From Mediterraneibacter agrestimuris (GTDB lineage: Bacteria > Bacillota > Clostridia > Lachnospirales > Lachnospiraceae), in contig NZ_CALPDG010000036.1 of assembly GCF_943193195.1 (NCBI RefSeq), positions 1-38,938 of the forward strand: DNA of 38,938 nt. The letters run 5' to 3'. Position numbers and translations under genes: made by a program. Shown here piece after piece: positions 17,084-24,985 of the stretch. Below the pieces are notes generated by a model. That model was not told where the DNA came from. It did not search any database and was given only the letters and a program-made list of their open reading frames with translations. Within the stretch, counting starts at the first letter, position 1. Each line of letters begins with the position of its first letter.

Positions 17084-20002
17084 ATGAATTCAGAACTGGT
17101 AAAGATTGAATTGATCGTAAATGGAAAAAAAGTTAGTAAATATGTGGCTCCGGCAATGAGGCTTGCAGATTTTCTGAGAGAAGAGCTGCATTTAATAGGA
17201 ACGAAAAAAGGTTGTAATGCGGGAGAGTGCGGAACGTGCTCTGTCTTGATCGACGGCGTGCTGAAAAAGAGCTGCATGATACCGATCATAAAAGCCAATC
17301 ATTGTGAAATCGTGACCATAGAGGGAATCGGAACTGACGGTTTGAGTATCATTCAAAAATGCTTTATGAAGGTTGGAGCGGTACAGTGTGGTTATTGTAC
17401 TCCTGGTATGATCATGGCAGCAACTACGATTTTAAAAGAAAACAGGCATCCGGATAAGGTGGAGATCAGAAGACGTCTTGGCGGAAATATCTGCCGGTGC
17501 ACAGGCTATGCGAAGATTATTGAAGCGATAGAGCTTGCCAGAGACATTTTAAATCATGAGAAAAGCGCTGATTGCCTAGAAGACATCGTACCGCAGGATA
17601 CGAGTAAAATTGTCGGATCCTGTGTGAAAAGGGTAGATGCCAAAGGAAAGCTGACAGGTGCATTGGAATATGCGGCTGATATGGAGATGCCAAGGATGCT
17701 TCATGTCCATCTTGTCAGAAGTAAGGAAGTCCATGCAAAGATTTTGAAGATTGATTATGAAAAGGTATTGGAGCAGCCTGGTGTGGAAACCGTAATCACC
17801 AGCGAAGACGTACCCGGTGAGGATGGGTTTGGTGTGTATTATTATGACCAGCCGGTTCTGGCAAAGGATAAGGTGCGTTTTTATGGAGAACCGGTTGCGG
17901 CGATTGTAGCTGAAACTCTTGAGGAGGCACAGGAAGCAGAGAAATTCGTTGAAATTTCATATAGAAAAATTCCGATTGTTTCTACGATCGAGGAGGCAAT
18001 GGACGGGAAAGCAGTCTTACACGACGATTATCCGGAAAATGTGGTTTCCTCCACAGTAGTCGCAAAGGGTGATGTGGAGAGTGGCTTTGAAAGCAGCGAC
18101 GTGATCATTGAGCAGGACTATTCCACACAGGCGGTTGAACATGCCTATCTGGAGCCGGAAGCCGGTATTGCGTACTGTGATCCGGACGGAGTACTAGTGG
18201 TAAAATCATGCGATCAGGATATCACGCAGCATCGTATGGTTTTATCGAAAATACTTGGTATGCCTATCAACAAAATAAGAGTTATTATGACGCCTGTAGG
18301 AGGTGGATTTGGCGGCAAGGAGGATATGATCTATCAGGGCGTTTTAGCAATTGCCGCGCTGAAAACAAAACGTCCTGTTAAACTGGTATTTTCCAGAAAT
18401 GATTCGATGATTGGAAGCTGTAAACGTCATCCTGTTTTCATTCACCATAAGATTGGGCTGACAAAGGATGGAAAAATACAGGCAATTGAAGTTGATATAA
18501 AATCAGATGGAGGAGCATATTGTTTCTCTACAAAGGGAACGGTAGCTAAGGCAGCAATATTGGGAGCAGGACCTTATCAGGTTGAGAATGTGAAGGTGAC
18601 ATCCAAAGGATATTACACCAATAATACACCATCGGGGGCAATGCGTACCTTCGGTATCCTGCAGCCGACATTTGCTATTGAATCTACCATGGATATCTGT
18701 TCGGAGCGTCTGGGTATTGATCCGGTCCAGCTGCGTCTGATCAATGGATTGAAGGATGGGGCAGTTACACATACTCAGCAGGTGCTGGGAAGCGTAAGCT
18801 ACTGTGAAACGGTGAAGCAGTGTGCAGAGCTTGCTTCATGGGAGCCCGGTCCGTCCAATGTGAGGGGATCCGTGAGAAAGGATGTAAAGGGCGATCAGAT
18901 CGTACAGCCTTATATCCCAGGCTGTGAGTTTAAAGCGCCGGCGGCTCTGGATCTTTGCAGATCAAGATTTAAATACGGACGTGGTGTCGGAACTTCATGG
19001 TACGGCATCGGGCGCTGTGCAACAGTTGATAAAGCAGGCGCGTTTGTGGAGATTGACGATGGCGGTACAGCCATGGTACTTACCGGAGTGACAGAGATTG
19101 GGGAAGGAATTTTGACGGTTCTGACACAGATTGCAGCAGATGAACTCGGCATGTATCCGGAGGATATCACCATTGGAGACAATGATACGGCAAGAGCACC
19201 GGAAGCGGCTCACGCAGGTGCGAGCAGACAGTCTTATATGATTGGTAATGCAGTGTGTAATGCCTGCCGGGACGTAAAAGAAAAATTTATTCGAGAGATC
19301 GCAGCATATTGGAACGTGGATTCTTCCTCGATCCGCATGAAAAACAGACGAATTTTTGTTGCCAAGCATACGACAAAAACGTCCAGTGGACGTTTTTTAG
19401 TGGAGGGGCACGCGCATTATGACCTTTCACTCAAAGAGGCTGTGGATATATGCAAGAAAGTGAGGGGTTATGTTCCGTTGGGATCGGGAACTTATACGGC
19501 TCATCACGAAGGTCTGGATCCGGTTACCGGAAAAGGAAATCCGTGGCAGGCATATGTATTTGGAAGCCAGATCGCTGAGGTTGCTGTGGATACATATACA
19601 GGAGAAGTACATGTTCTTGGTCTCTGGGCAGCTCATGATGTGGGAAGAGTCATCAATCCGCAAGGCGTGGAAGGACAGATTGAGGGCGGCGCCATTCAAA
19701 GTATGGGACAAGCGATCATGGAAAATTACACGCTTAAAGAGGGCATTCCGGTAAATCGCAATTTTGCAAAATATATCCTGCCAACAAGCGTGGATATACC
19801 GGCGGTGCATTCTGTTCTCGTTGAGGATCGGGATCCGTTCAGCCCTCTCGGAGCAAAAGGAGTCGGCGAACCTGCGCCGCTGCCGACAACACCGGCAATT
19901 ATTAATGCAATTTATGATGCGGTCGGAGTACGTATTACGGAACTTCCGGCCACACCGGAAAAGATATTGAACCAAATAGTATACCCAGTGGGTGTAGAAT
20001 AG
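17084..20002 (+). CDS. Fused [2Fe-2S] and molybdopterin-binding subunit of a molybdenum hydroxylase
   Basis: 972 residues joining what are usually two subunits. Residues 1-160 form the small subunit: plant-type cluster ligands Cys44, Cys49, Cys52 and Cys64, then the second cluster Cys102, Cys105, Cys137 and Cys139. From about 175 comes the Mo-cofactor subunit with GGGFGGKED (about 406-414), AHAGASRQSY (about 709) and the catalytic glutamate Glu929 in GAKGVGEP. Such enzymes hydroxylate an electron-poor carbon or oxidise an aldehyde, with oxygen from water. The frame is open from 16958, inside the FAD gene, but homology begins at the ATG at 17084. No xdhC-type maturation gene lies nearby. Substrate unknown. 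Confidence 0.88.
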   Translation: MNSELVKIELIVNGKKVSKYVAPAMRLADFLREELHLIGTKKGCNAGECGTCSVLIDGVLKKSCMIPIIKANHCEIVTIEGIGTDGLSIIQKCFMKVGAVQCGYCTPGMIMAATTILKENRHPDKVEIRRRLGGNICRCTGYAKIIEAIELARDILNHEKSADCLEDIVPQDTSKIVGSCVKRVDAKGKLTGALEYAADMEMPRMLHVHLVRSKEVHAKILKIDYEKVLEQPGVETVITSEDVPGEDGFGVYYYDQPVLAKDKVRFYGEPVAAIVAETLEEAQEAEKFVEISYRKIPIVSTIEEAMDGKAVLHDDYPENVVSSTVVAKGDVESGFESSDVIIEQDYSTQAVEHAYLEPEAGIAYCDPDGVLVVKSCDQDITQHRMVLSKILGMPINKIRVIMTPVGGGFGGKEDMIYQGVLAIAALKTKRPVKLVFSRNDSMIGSCKRHPVFIHHKIGLTKDGKIQAIEVDIKSDGGAYCFSTKGTVAKAAILGAGPYQVENVKVTSKGYYTNNTPSGAMRTFGILQPTFAIESTMDICSERLGIDPVQLRLINGLKDGAVTHTQQVLGSVSYCETVKQCAELASWEPGPSNVRGSVRKDVKGDQIVQPYIPGCEFKAPAALDLCRSRFKYGRGVGTSWYGIGRCATVDKAGAFVEIDDGGTAMVLTGVTEIGEGILTVLTQIAADELGMYPEDITIGDNDTARAPEAAHAGASRQSYMIGNAVCNACRDVKEKFIREIAAYWNVDSSSIRMKNRRIFVAKHTTKTSSGRFLVEGHAHYDLSLKEAVDICKKVRGYVPLGSGTYTAHHEGLDPVTGKGNPWQAYVFGSQIAEVAVDTYTGEVHVLGLWAAHDVGRVINPQGVEGQIEGGAIQSMGQAIMENYTLKEGIPVNRNFAKYILPTSVDIPAVHSVLVEDRDPFSPLGAKGVGEPAPLPTTPAIINAIYDAVGVRITELPATPEKILNQIVYPVGVE

Positions 20003-20022
20003 TCTAAAGGGAGAATTTGCTT

Positions 20023-21507
20023 ATGAGTAACGCAAATAATGTATCAGGTAAATCAAGCGGTTTATCACTGGATGCAAAAAGATGGATTTATATAGGGATT
20101 AGTCTTGTAACTATGATACTCATTAAAAATGTCAGTTTTCCGGCATCATTTACGACAATCAATGGTGCGGAGCTGACAGCAGCAGGACAGGAAGCGCTGG
20201 CTGTTTTGGTTTTCGCTCTCCTTCTGTGGATTACGGAAGCTATTCCGTTCCATTTTACGGGACTGCTGGCAATGGCATTAATGGCATTGTTCGGCGTAGA
20301 TTCTTTTGGAAGTATCGTAAAGACGGGTTTTGGAAATGTGAATGTAATCTTTTTTATCGGCGTATTTATTTTAAGTGCGTTTATTAATAAATCAGGGCTC
20401 GGGAAACGACTTGTTAATATGTGTCTTTCTGTTACCGGAAATAGTACGAAATATGTATTACTGGGATTTCTTGTCGTAGGAGTGCTGTTATCCATGTGGA
20501 TTTCTAACATGGCGGTTGCAGCTATGCTTATGCCGCTGGCGAAAGCTCTTCTTGATGAGGAGGGGGTAAAACCGCTGGAAAGCAATTTCGGAAAAGCACT
20601 TCTTATGTCTGTTGCATGGGGCAGCTTGATCGGTGGATTCGGAACACCAGCAGGAAATGGACCAAACCCACTTGCAATCGGTTTCATGAAGGATTTGGCA
20701 GGTGTCGATGTTTCCTTCTTAGACTGGATGAAATATGGAATCCCGGTTTCAATCGTTCTGATTCCGATCGCATGGGGACTTCTTCTGCTGATGTTTAAAC
20801 CGGAGATGAAATACCTCAAAAAATCAAATGAAGAAATCAAAGAAGAATTCAAAAATCAGCCGAAGCTTTCTCGCGATGAGAAAGTAACTCTGGTTATTTT
20901 CGTCCTGACAGTTGTAATATGGGTATTCTCATCACAGCTATCAGATTTGTTAGGCATAGATATTCCGATCTCACTGCCGGTTGTCCTGACAACAATGTTT
21001 TTCTTCTTTCCGGGGATCAGTGAAACAAAATATAAAGCAATTGAGAAAGAAATGTCCTGGAGCAGTATCATTCTTGTACTTTCCGGCGTGTCTATCGGAA
21101 CAGTACTTTATCAGACAGGTGTTGCAAACTGGATTGCACTTGGGTTATTGGGAAATATAGGCGGAATGAGTCCGGTTCTGATGGTATTTATAGTAGTATT
21201 GAGTATTTCTTTGATGAATATTACCCTTTCCAGCGCTACAGTATCTGCAAGTATCGTAATTCCGATTATCATAGAACTTGCCGCAAGTCTTGGAATCCCT
21301 GCACTTGGTATTGCATTCCCGGCAGCATTGGCATCCTCGCTGGCATTTATTTTGATCACATCCACACCGACAAATGTTATTGCATATTCGGCAGGATATT
21401 TCTCCATCAAGGACTTCGCAAAAGCTGGCGTTCCGATGACGGTTGTTTCCTGTGTGGTTGTAGCAGGTATTATGTATGGTGTTGGTCTGCTGACAGGCTT
21501 GTATTAA
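20023..21507 (+). CDS. DASS-family (SLC13-type) sodium:carboxylate symporter
   Basis: 494 residues, about 11-13 membrane segments. The twin conserved hairpin motifs of the divalent anion:Na+ symporter family are visible: SNMAVAAMLMP near 165, GGFGTPAGNGPNP near 207 and STPTNVIAYSAG near 450. These proteins import dicarboxylates, tricarboxylates or sulfate with Na+. Within a catabolic operon it is the likely importer of the substrate, pointing to a carboxylate. AAGGGAG at 20007-20013 favours ATG 20023 over an upstream TTG at 20017. Confidence 0.88.
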   Translation: MSNANNVSGKSSGLSLDAKRWIYIGISLVTMILIKNVSFPASFTTINGAELTAAGQEALAVLVFALLLWITEAIPFHFTGLLAMALMALFGVDSFGSIVKTGFGNVNVIFFIGVFILSAFINKSGLGKRLVNMCLSVTGNSTKYVLLGFLVVGVLLSMWISNMAVAAMLMPLAKALLDEEGVKPLESNFGKALLMSVAWGSLIGGFGTPAGNGPNPLAIGFMKDLAGVDVSFLDWMKYGIPVSIVLIPIAWGLLLLMFKPEMKYLKKSNEEIKEEFKNQPKLSRDEKVTLVIFVLTVVIWVFSSQLSDLLGIDIPISLPVVLTTMFFFFPGISETKYKAIEKEMSWSSIILVLSGVSIGTVLYQTGVANWIALGLLGNIGGMSPVLMVFIVVLSISLMNITLSSATVSASIVIPIIIELAASLGIPALGIAFPAALASSLAFILITSTPTNVIAYSAGYFSIKDFAKAGVPMTVVSCVVVAGIMYGVGLLTGLY

Positions 21508-21516
21508 GAAGAAGTT

Positions 21517-21594
21517 TTCACGCGTGCTTTATAAAAGCGCGCGTGAAGTCAAAGATCCCGCTGCAAGCAGCCGTTTGGCTCGTTGCCCGCGGGA
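21517..21594. other. Two strong hairpins between the symporter and reductase genes
   Basis: TTCACGCGTGCTTT (21517-21530) pairs with AAAGCGCGCGTGAA (21534-21547) over 14 bases with one G-U. A second stem joins TCCCGC (21556-21561) to GCGGGA (21589-21594) with inner GCAA/TTGC and GCC/GGC pairs. Neither has a T-run, so mRNA processing or partial termination is as likely as full termination. Confidence 0.5.
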
Positions 21595-21636
21595 ATAAAT
21601 TTAGCCGGATCTGGCTGTATGGAGAGGAGAATTTAA

Positions 21637-22410
21637 ATGAATAGTTTTATCAATAAATTTAGTCTGGAGGGAAAGAAAGCAATCGTCACCGGCGGTGCAA
21701 AAGGATTGTGCAACGGCATAGCTCAGGCGCTTCATGATGCGGGAGCAGAAGTGCTGCTTTTGGATATTCTGGATATTGTGGAAGAATCTGCTAAAGAGAT
21801 GGCAAAAGAAGGTCCTATGGTACATGCGGTAAAGGGGGATCTGTCTAAGGCAGATGAGCTAGACGGTGTATATCAGGAATGTCTCGAAAAGCTGGGCGGC
21901 AGATTGGATATTCTCCTGAACGGCGCAGGAATCCAGTTCCGGGCTCCGGCAGCCGAATTTCCACGTGATCGTTGGGAAAAGATCATTTCCATCAATATGA
22001 GTGCGGTATTTTATATGTCACAGTTGGCTGGAAGGACTATGCTTGAACAGAAATACGGCAAGATCATTAACATTGCGTCCATGACCTCATTTTTCGGCAG
22101 CGTGATGGTTCCGGCATACAGTGCGAGCAAGGCTGGAGTAGCACAGATTACAAAAGCACTGTCTAATGAATGGGCAGGTCAAGGTGTCAACGTAAATGCG
22201 ATCGCACCGGGCTATATGGCAACGGAATTGACAGCGAATATGAAAGCGGTGAATCCGAAGCAGTATGAAGAAATTACCAGCCGAATTCCGGCGGGACGCT
22301 GGGGAAATATGGAGGATCTGCAGGGATTGGCAGTTTTTTTGGCATCAGATGCATCGGCATATATTTCCGGAGCAGTGATTCCAGTGGACGGTGGATTCTT
22401 AGGAAAATAG
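21637..22410 (+). CDS. SDR-family reductase, KduD/DhuD-like
   Basis: 257 residues, a classical short-chain dehydrogenase: GGAKGLCNG (about 19-27), NGAG near 91, catalytic Tyr161-x3-Lys165 in YSASKAG. N-terminal and C-terminal features (SLEGKKAIVTGG; AYISGAVIPVDGGFLGK) recall 2-deoxy-D-gluconate 3-dehydrogenase / 2-dehydro-3-deoxy-gluconate 5-dehydrogenase (KduD, DhuD). With the DhuI-like isomerase at 5882, both enzymes of the 4-deoxy-5-keto-uronate route would bracket the cluster, but gene names cannot be assigned securely in this large family. GGAGAGGAG stands before the ATG. Confidence 0.8.
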   Translation: MNSFINKFSLEGKKAIVTGGAKGLCNGIAQALHDAGAEVLLLDILDIVEESAKEMAKEGPMVHAVKGDLSKADELDGVYQECLEKLGGRLDILLNGAGIQFRAPAAEFPRDRWEKIISINMSAVFYMSQLAGRTMLEQKYGKIINIASMTSFFGSVMVPAYSASKAGVAQITKALSNEWAGQGVNVNAIAPGYMATELTANMKAVNPKQYEEITSRIPAGRWGNMEDLQGLAVFLASDASAYISGAVIPVDGGFLGK

Positions 22411-22411
22411 G

Positions 22412-22744
22412 AGAAATCGAACATTTCAGCATAGGGCTTTGCATTTACAGCAAAGTCCGGCTCTCCGCTGGCATCATTCAGAAATGCCGCAATCCAATCG
22501 TTTGACATTGCCCCTTAGTTCACAGGGAAACTGCCAGTGTCGTTACATCCTCCCCATAAATCACATTGCTCCGATATTCCAATGGAATAAGGATACGTCC
22601 ATCTTTGTCTGCATAAATATAGACTTCTGTAATCAGAATCATCTCAAGAGCTATTATATCGTTTACATCGTTTACAAAGCTTAAGTTTTTGAAAAAATTG
22701 TTGACATTCATGGTACGCTGTACTATACTATTTAGGCATGACAA
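22412..22744 (-). pseudogene. Possible minus-strand gene remnant
   Basis: Two successive minus-strand frames have protein-like composition: one ending at 22520 with ALEMILITEVYIYADKDGR, and a second starting at 22508 after AAGGGG with SNDWIAAFLNDASGEPDF. The first faintly recalls the C-terminal strand of large serine recombinases; the second I do not recognise. The first overlaps the rplM promoter (22701-22729) and the second runs into the reductase gene, so neither can be an intact gene. The rest of 22411-22700 shows nothing else. Confidence 0.25.
22701..22729 (+). promoter_or_regulatory. Promoter of the rplM-rpsI operon
   Basis: A consensus TTGACA (22701-22706), 17 bases, then TATACT (22724-22729), about 118 bases before rplM. 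Ribosomal protein L13/S9 operons often carry a leader target for autoregulation; none is obvious here. Confidence 0.85.
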
Positions 22745-22846
22745 AAGGAGAAACAGTATACGCCAAAGCCCCGGAGTATGCTGGTTTCATATAAAAGCAA
22801 TGAATTAACGAAGAGAATGACAAAGAAATTTACAGGAGGAACATCC

Positions 22847-23275
22847 ATGAAAACTTATATGGCTAACCCAGACAAGATTGAAAGAAAATGGTATGTGGTT
22901 GACGCTGAAGGTCAGACATTAGGACGTATGGCTTCCGAGATTGCCAAAGTATTAAGAGGCAAGAACAAACCGGAATTCACACCGCACGTAGATACAGGAG
23001 ACTATGTAGTAGTTGTTAATGCAGATAAGGTAAAAGTAACAGGTAAGAAGTTACAGCAGAAGATTTACTACAATCACTCTGATTACGTTGGAGGAATGAG
23101 AGAAACAACTCTGGCAGATCTGCTTGCTAAGAAGCCGGAGAAGGTCGTAGAACTTGCAGTCAAGGGAATGCTTCCGAAGGGACCGCTGGGAAGACAGATG
23201 CTTCAGAAATTGCACGTATATGCAGGACCTGAGCATGCACAGCAGGCTCAGAAACCAGAAGTATTGACATTTTAA
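22847..23275 (+). CDS. rplM: 50S ribosomal protein L13
   Basis: 142 residues, the usual length for L13, an early-assembly protein of the large subunit. Diagnostic blocks include [30 protein letters not shown] and [16 protein letters not shown]. An in-frame ATG at 22778 would add 23 unrelated residues; AGGAGGA at 22834-22840 places the start at 22847. Its partner rpsI follows after 26 bases, the near-universal rplM-rpsI pair. Confidence 0.97.
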   Translation: MKTYMANPDKIERKWYVVDAEGQTLGRMASEIAKVLRGKNKPEFTPHVDTGDYVVVVNADKVKVTGKKLQQKIYYNHSDYVGGMRETTLADLLAKKPEKVVELAVKGMLPKGPLGRQMLQKLHVYAGPEHAQQAQKPEVLTF

Positions 23276-23301
23276 GGAAAGGTTGAAAGGAGGACATTAC
23301 G

Positions 23302-23694
23302 ATGGCTAACGCAAAGTATTATGGAACAGGAAGAAGAAAAAAATCTGTAGCAAGAGTATATCTTGTACCTGGAACAGGTAAGATTACAATCAATAAAAGA
23401 GATATCAATGAGTATCTTGGACTGGAGACATTGAAAGTAGTAGTTCGCCAGCCGCTCGTTGCAACAGAGACAGTTGACAAATTTGATGTAATGGTTAACG
23501 TTCATGGAGGCGGATATACAGGACAGGCAGGAGCAATCCGTCACGGAATCGCAAGAGCACTTCTGCAGGCAGATGCAGAGTACAGACCGGTTCTTAAAAA
23601 AGCCGGATTCCTGACACGTGACCCACGTATGAAAGAGCGTAAGAAGTACGGTCTCAAAGGCGCACGTAGAGCACCACAGTTCAGTAAAAGATAG
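23302..23694 (+). CDS. rpsI: 30S ribosomal protein S9
   Basis: 130 residues. The N-terminal [14 protein letters not shown] and the invariant C-terminal tail ending in QFSKR (the Lys-Arg tail reaches the P-site tRNA) identify S9. AAGGAGG precedes the start. The gene is followed by an intrinsic terminator and then by the foreign-looking island at 23923-27092. Confidence 0.97.
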   Translation: MANAKYYGTGRRKKSVARVYLVPGTGKITINKRDINEYLGLETLKVVVRQPLVATETVDKFDVMVNVHGGGYTGQAGAIRHGIARALLQADAEYRPVLKKAGFLTRDPRMKERKKYGLKGARRAPQFSKR

Positions 23695-23721
23695 GCAGAC
23701 GAAATATCAGATACAGATTTC

Positions 23722-23755
23722 AATCCCCAGAACACATATGTTTTGGGGATTTTTC
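23722..23755 (+). terminator. Terminator of the rplM-rpsI operon
   Basis: AATCCCCA (23722-23729) pairs with TGGGGATT (23744-23751), followed by a run of T. It separates the ribosomal operon from the toxin-antitoxin RNA. Confidence 0.85.
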
Positions 23756-23922
23756 CTGCTTTTTGTATAAAATGCCAGTAGATATTTATCAGAAAATGAG
23801 TATAATAAAAGTAAGAAGTTCGGAAGAAGTTCCTATATTTTACCAAAACTGCATATTGGCATTTATAGAAAAGATGCGAATGCAGATTTTTTTGTAATTA
23901 ATTTAGGTAGTATGAATAAAGT

Positions 23923-24130
23923 GAAGGTCTCCATTAACCTTTGGTAGCCAATCCATAAAGAGATGAACATTAAAGAAGGTCTCCATTAACCTTTGGTAGC
24001 CAATCCATAAAGAGATGAACATTAAAGAAGGTCTCCATTAACCTTTGGTAGTCAATCCATAAAGAGATGAACATTAAAGAAGGTCTCCATTAACCTTCGG
24101 TAATCAATCCGTAAAGAGATGAACATTAAC
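23923..24130 (+). repeat. Four tandem 52-bp repeats (type III antitoxin RNA array)
   Basis: The unit starting GAAGGTCTCCATTAACC begins at 23923, 23975, 24027 and 24079, exactly 52 bases apart, with no spacers. Copies 1 and 2 are identical, copy 3 has one change and copy 4 about five. The array ends three bases before a perfect terminator and 51 bases before a ToxN/AbiQ-like gene, the layout of type III toxin-antitoxin loci, in which each repeat becomes one pseudoknot antitoxin RNA. The 52-base unit is longer than the roughly 34-48-base units I recall. Confidence 0.9.
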
Positions 24131-24132
24131 GA

Positions 24133-24164
24133 GTGGGAAGTTGGTATAACTTCCCACATTTTTT
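24133..24164 (+). terminator. Terminator between antitoxin array and toxin gene
   Basis: GTGGGAAGTT (24133-24142) and AACTTCCCAC (24148-24157) form a perfect 10-bp stem, followed by A and six T residues. In type III loci this terminator keeps antitoxin RNA in large excess and lets only a fraction of transcripts read through into the toxin. Confidence 0.93.
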
Positions 24165-24181
24165 GAGAAAGAGGTAGTAGA

Positions 24182-24760
24182 GTGTTTAAACTTGACGGAA
24201 ATATAAAGTTTATTAATATAGATTCTGATTATATCAAAAAGTTAAATTTGGCATGTCCGGAAGTGTATTATAAATCGACAGGTTATGATAACAAACCATA
24301 TATAGGGATATTGATAAATGAAGTAAATCGGTCATATGTAATTCCGCTGTCTTCTGCAAAAGAAAAGCATAAAAGCTGGAAGAATGTTAACCAGGAATGT
24401 TATTTGGTGTATGAATATGCTTTAAAGTCGAAAATGGGGGATGCGGATATTTGGGTGCAAAGTGCTGAGGAAAGTACTGTTAAGCATATTATGTCGGTTA
24501 TTGACATTAAAAAGATGATTCCGATTAAGTCAGGGGTATATAGAGAAGTAAATATGAATAAAGATAATTCAGATACGCCAGAAGTAGCAAAGTATAAGGA
24601 GTTGATAAATAAAGAGTATTCTTTTTGCTTAAAGATTGTGGAAGATTTAATAAAGAAAGCTAATAAATTGTATGATAGTCAGATGACGACGGGAAAAGTT
24701 AAAAAATTTTGTTGTGATTTTAAATTGTTAGAGCGGGCTTGCGATACATATGTGATTTAA
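24182..24760 (+). CDS. Type III toxin endoribonuclease, ToxN/AbiQ-like
   Basis: 192 residues. Recognised from the ToxN/AbiQ pattern: an early strand, YIGILINEVNRSYVIPLSS (40-58), then Ala59-Lys60 and His63, corresponding to the PLTSPKKWH active-site segment of ToxN; a central IDIKKMIPI strand; a helical segment with KYKELINKEY; and a C-terminal CCDFKLLERAC. ToxN-type enzymes cut mRNA and their own repeat RNA and cause abortive infection or dormancy. The start is GTG, with AAAGAGG 7 bases upstream. It has lower GC and more Lys/Asn than the flanking ribosomal genes, as expected for acquired DNA. No frameshift or stop is seen. Subfamily assignment is uncertain. Confidence 0.82.
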   Translation: MFKLDGNIKFINIDSDYIKKLNLACPEVYYKSTGYDNKPYIGILINEVNRSYVIPLSSAKEKHKSWKNVNQECYLVYEYALKSKMGDADIWVQSAEESTVKHIMSVIDIKKMIPIKSGVYREVNMNKDNSDTPEVAKYKELINKEYSFCLKIVEDLIKKANKLYDSQMTTGKVKKFCCDFKLLERACDTYVI

Positions 24761-24811
24761 TATGCGTATTAAGATGCAGTAAAAAGGTCTGTTTACATGA
24801 CGTAATACTTT

Positions 24812-24854
24812 GAGACCTTACAAAATAATACGGATAACTAACAGGTAACTGACA
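24812..24854. repeat. Attachment/arm-site-like block, copy 1
   Basis: GAGACCTTACAAAATAATAC is followed by two 11-bp units, GATAACTAACA (24833-24843) and GGTAACTGACA (24844-24854). The same order recurs at 24986-25060. Tandem 11-bp sites near an integrase gene resemble recombinase arm-binding sites of integrative elements. A stem AAGGTCT (24784-24790)/AGACCTT (24813-24819) overlaps its left edge. Confidence 0.5.
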
Positions 24855-24935
24855 AATTCCTTAAAAATGCCGGATAATAAGGGTTAGGAACTATGCAAGA
24901 GATAATTCAATCGAATATTGCAAAAGAGAGAAATT

Positions 24936-24965
24936 CCCCGGAAACAGCGTATTTCCGGGGTTTTC
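24936..24965 (+). terminator. Intrinsic terminator between the two att-like blocks
   Basis: CCCCGGAAA (24936-24944) pairs perfectly with TTTCCGGGG (24952-24960), followed by TTTTCTT. It may end the toxin transcript that starts upstream. Confidence 0.85.
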
Positions 24966-24985
24966 TTATACTCTGAAATTCTTAT

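Larger units (their letters stand above)
23923..24164 (+). ncRNA. Type III antitoxin RNA precursor (ToxI/AntiQ-like)
   Basis: The tandem array plus terminator should be made as a short RNA that the toxin cuts into 52-base monomers, each binding and blocking a toxin molecule. A/T-rich candidates for a promoter exist upstream (TATAAT at 23801-23806; TTTACC at 23839-23844 with TTATAG 18 bases later), but none has both good boxes at 17-base spacing, so the 5' end is open. The stretch 23756-23922 holds no gene. Confidence 0.75.

Noticed and set aside
20088-20852. 254-codon minus-strand frame opposite the DASS symporter
   Set aside because: Antisense shadow of a well-supported membrane transporter; no ribosome binding site and no recognisable domain.
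21517-21594. Intrinsic terminator splitting the symporter from the KduD-like gene
   Set aside because: The stems are strong but no T-run follows either, so I list them as hairpins, not as a terminator.
23923-24130. CRISPR array
   Set aside because: The 52-bp units are directly abutting with no unique spacers, and no cas genes are nearby; the terminator and toxin gene fit a type III antitoxin array.
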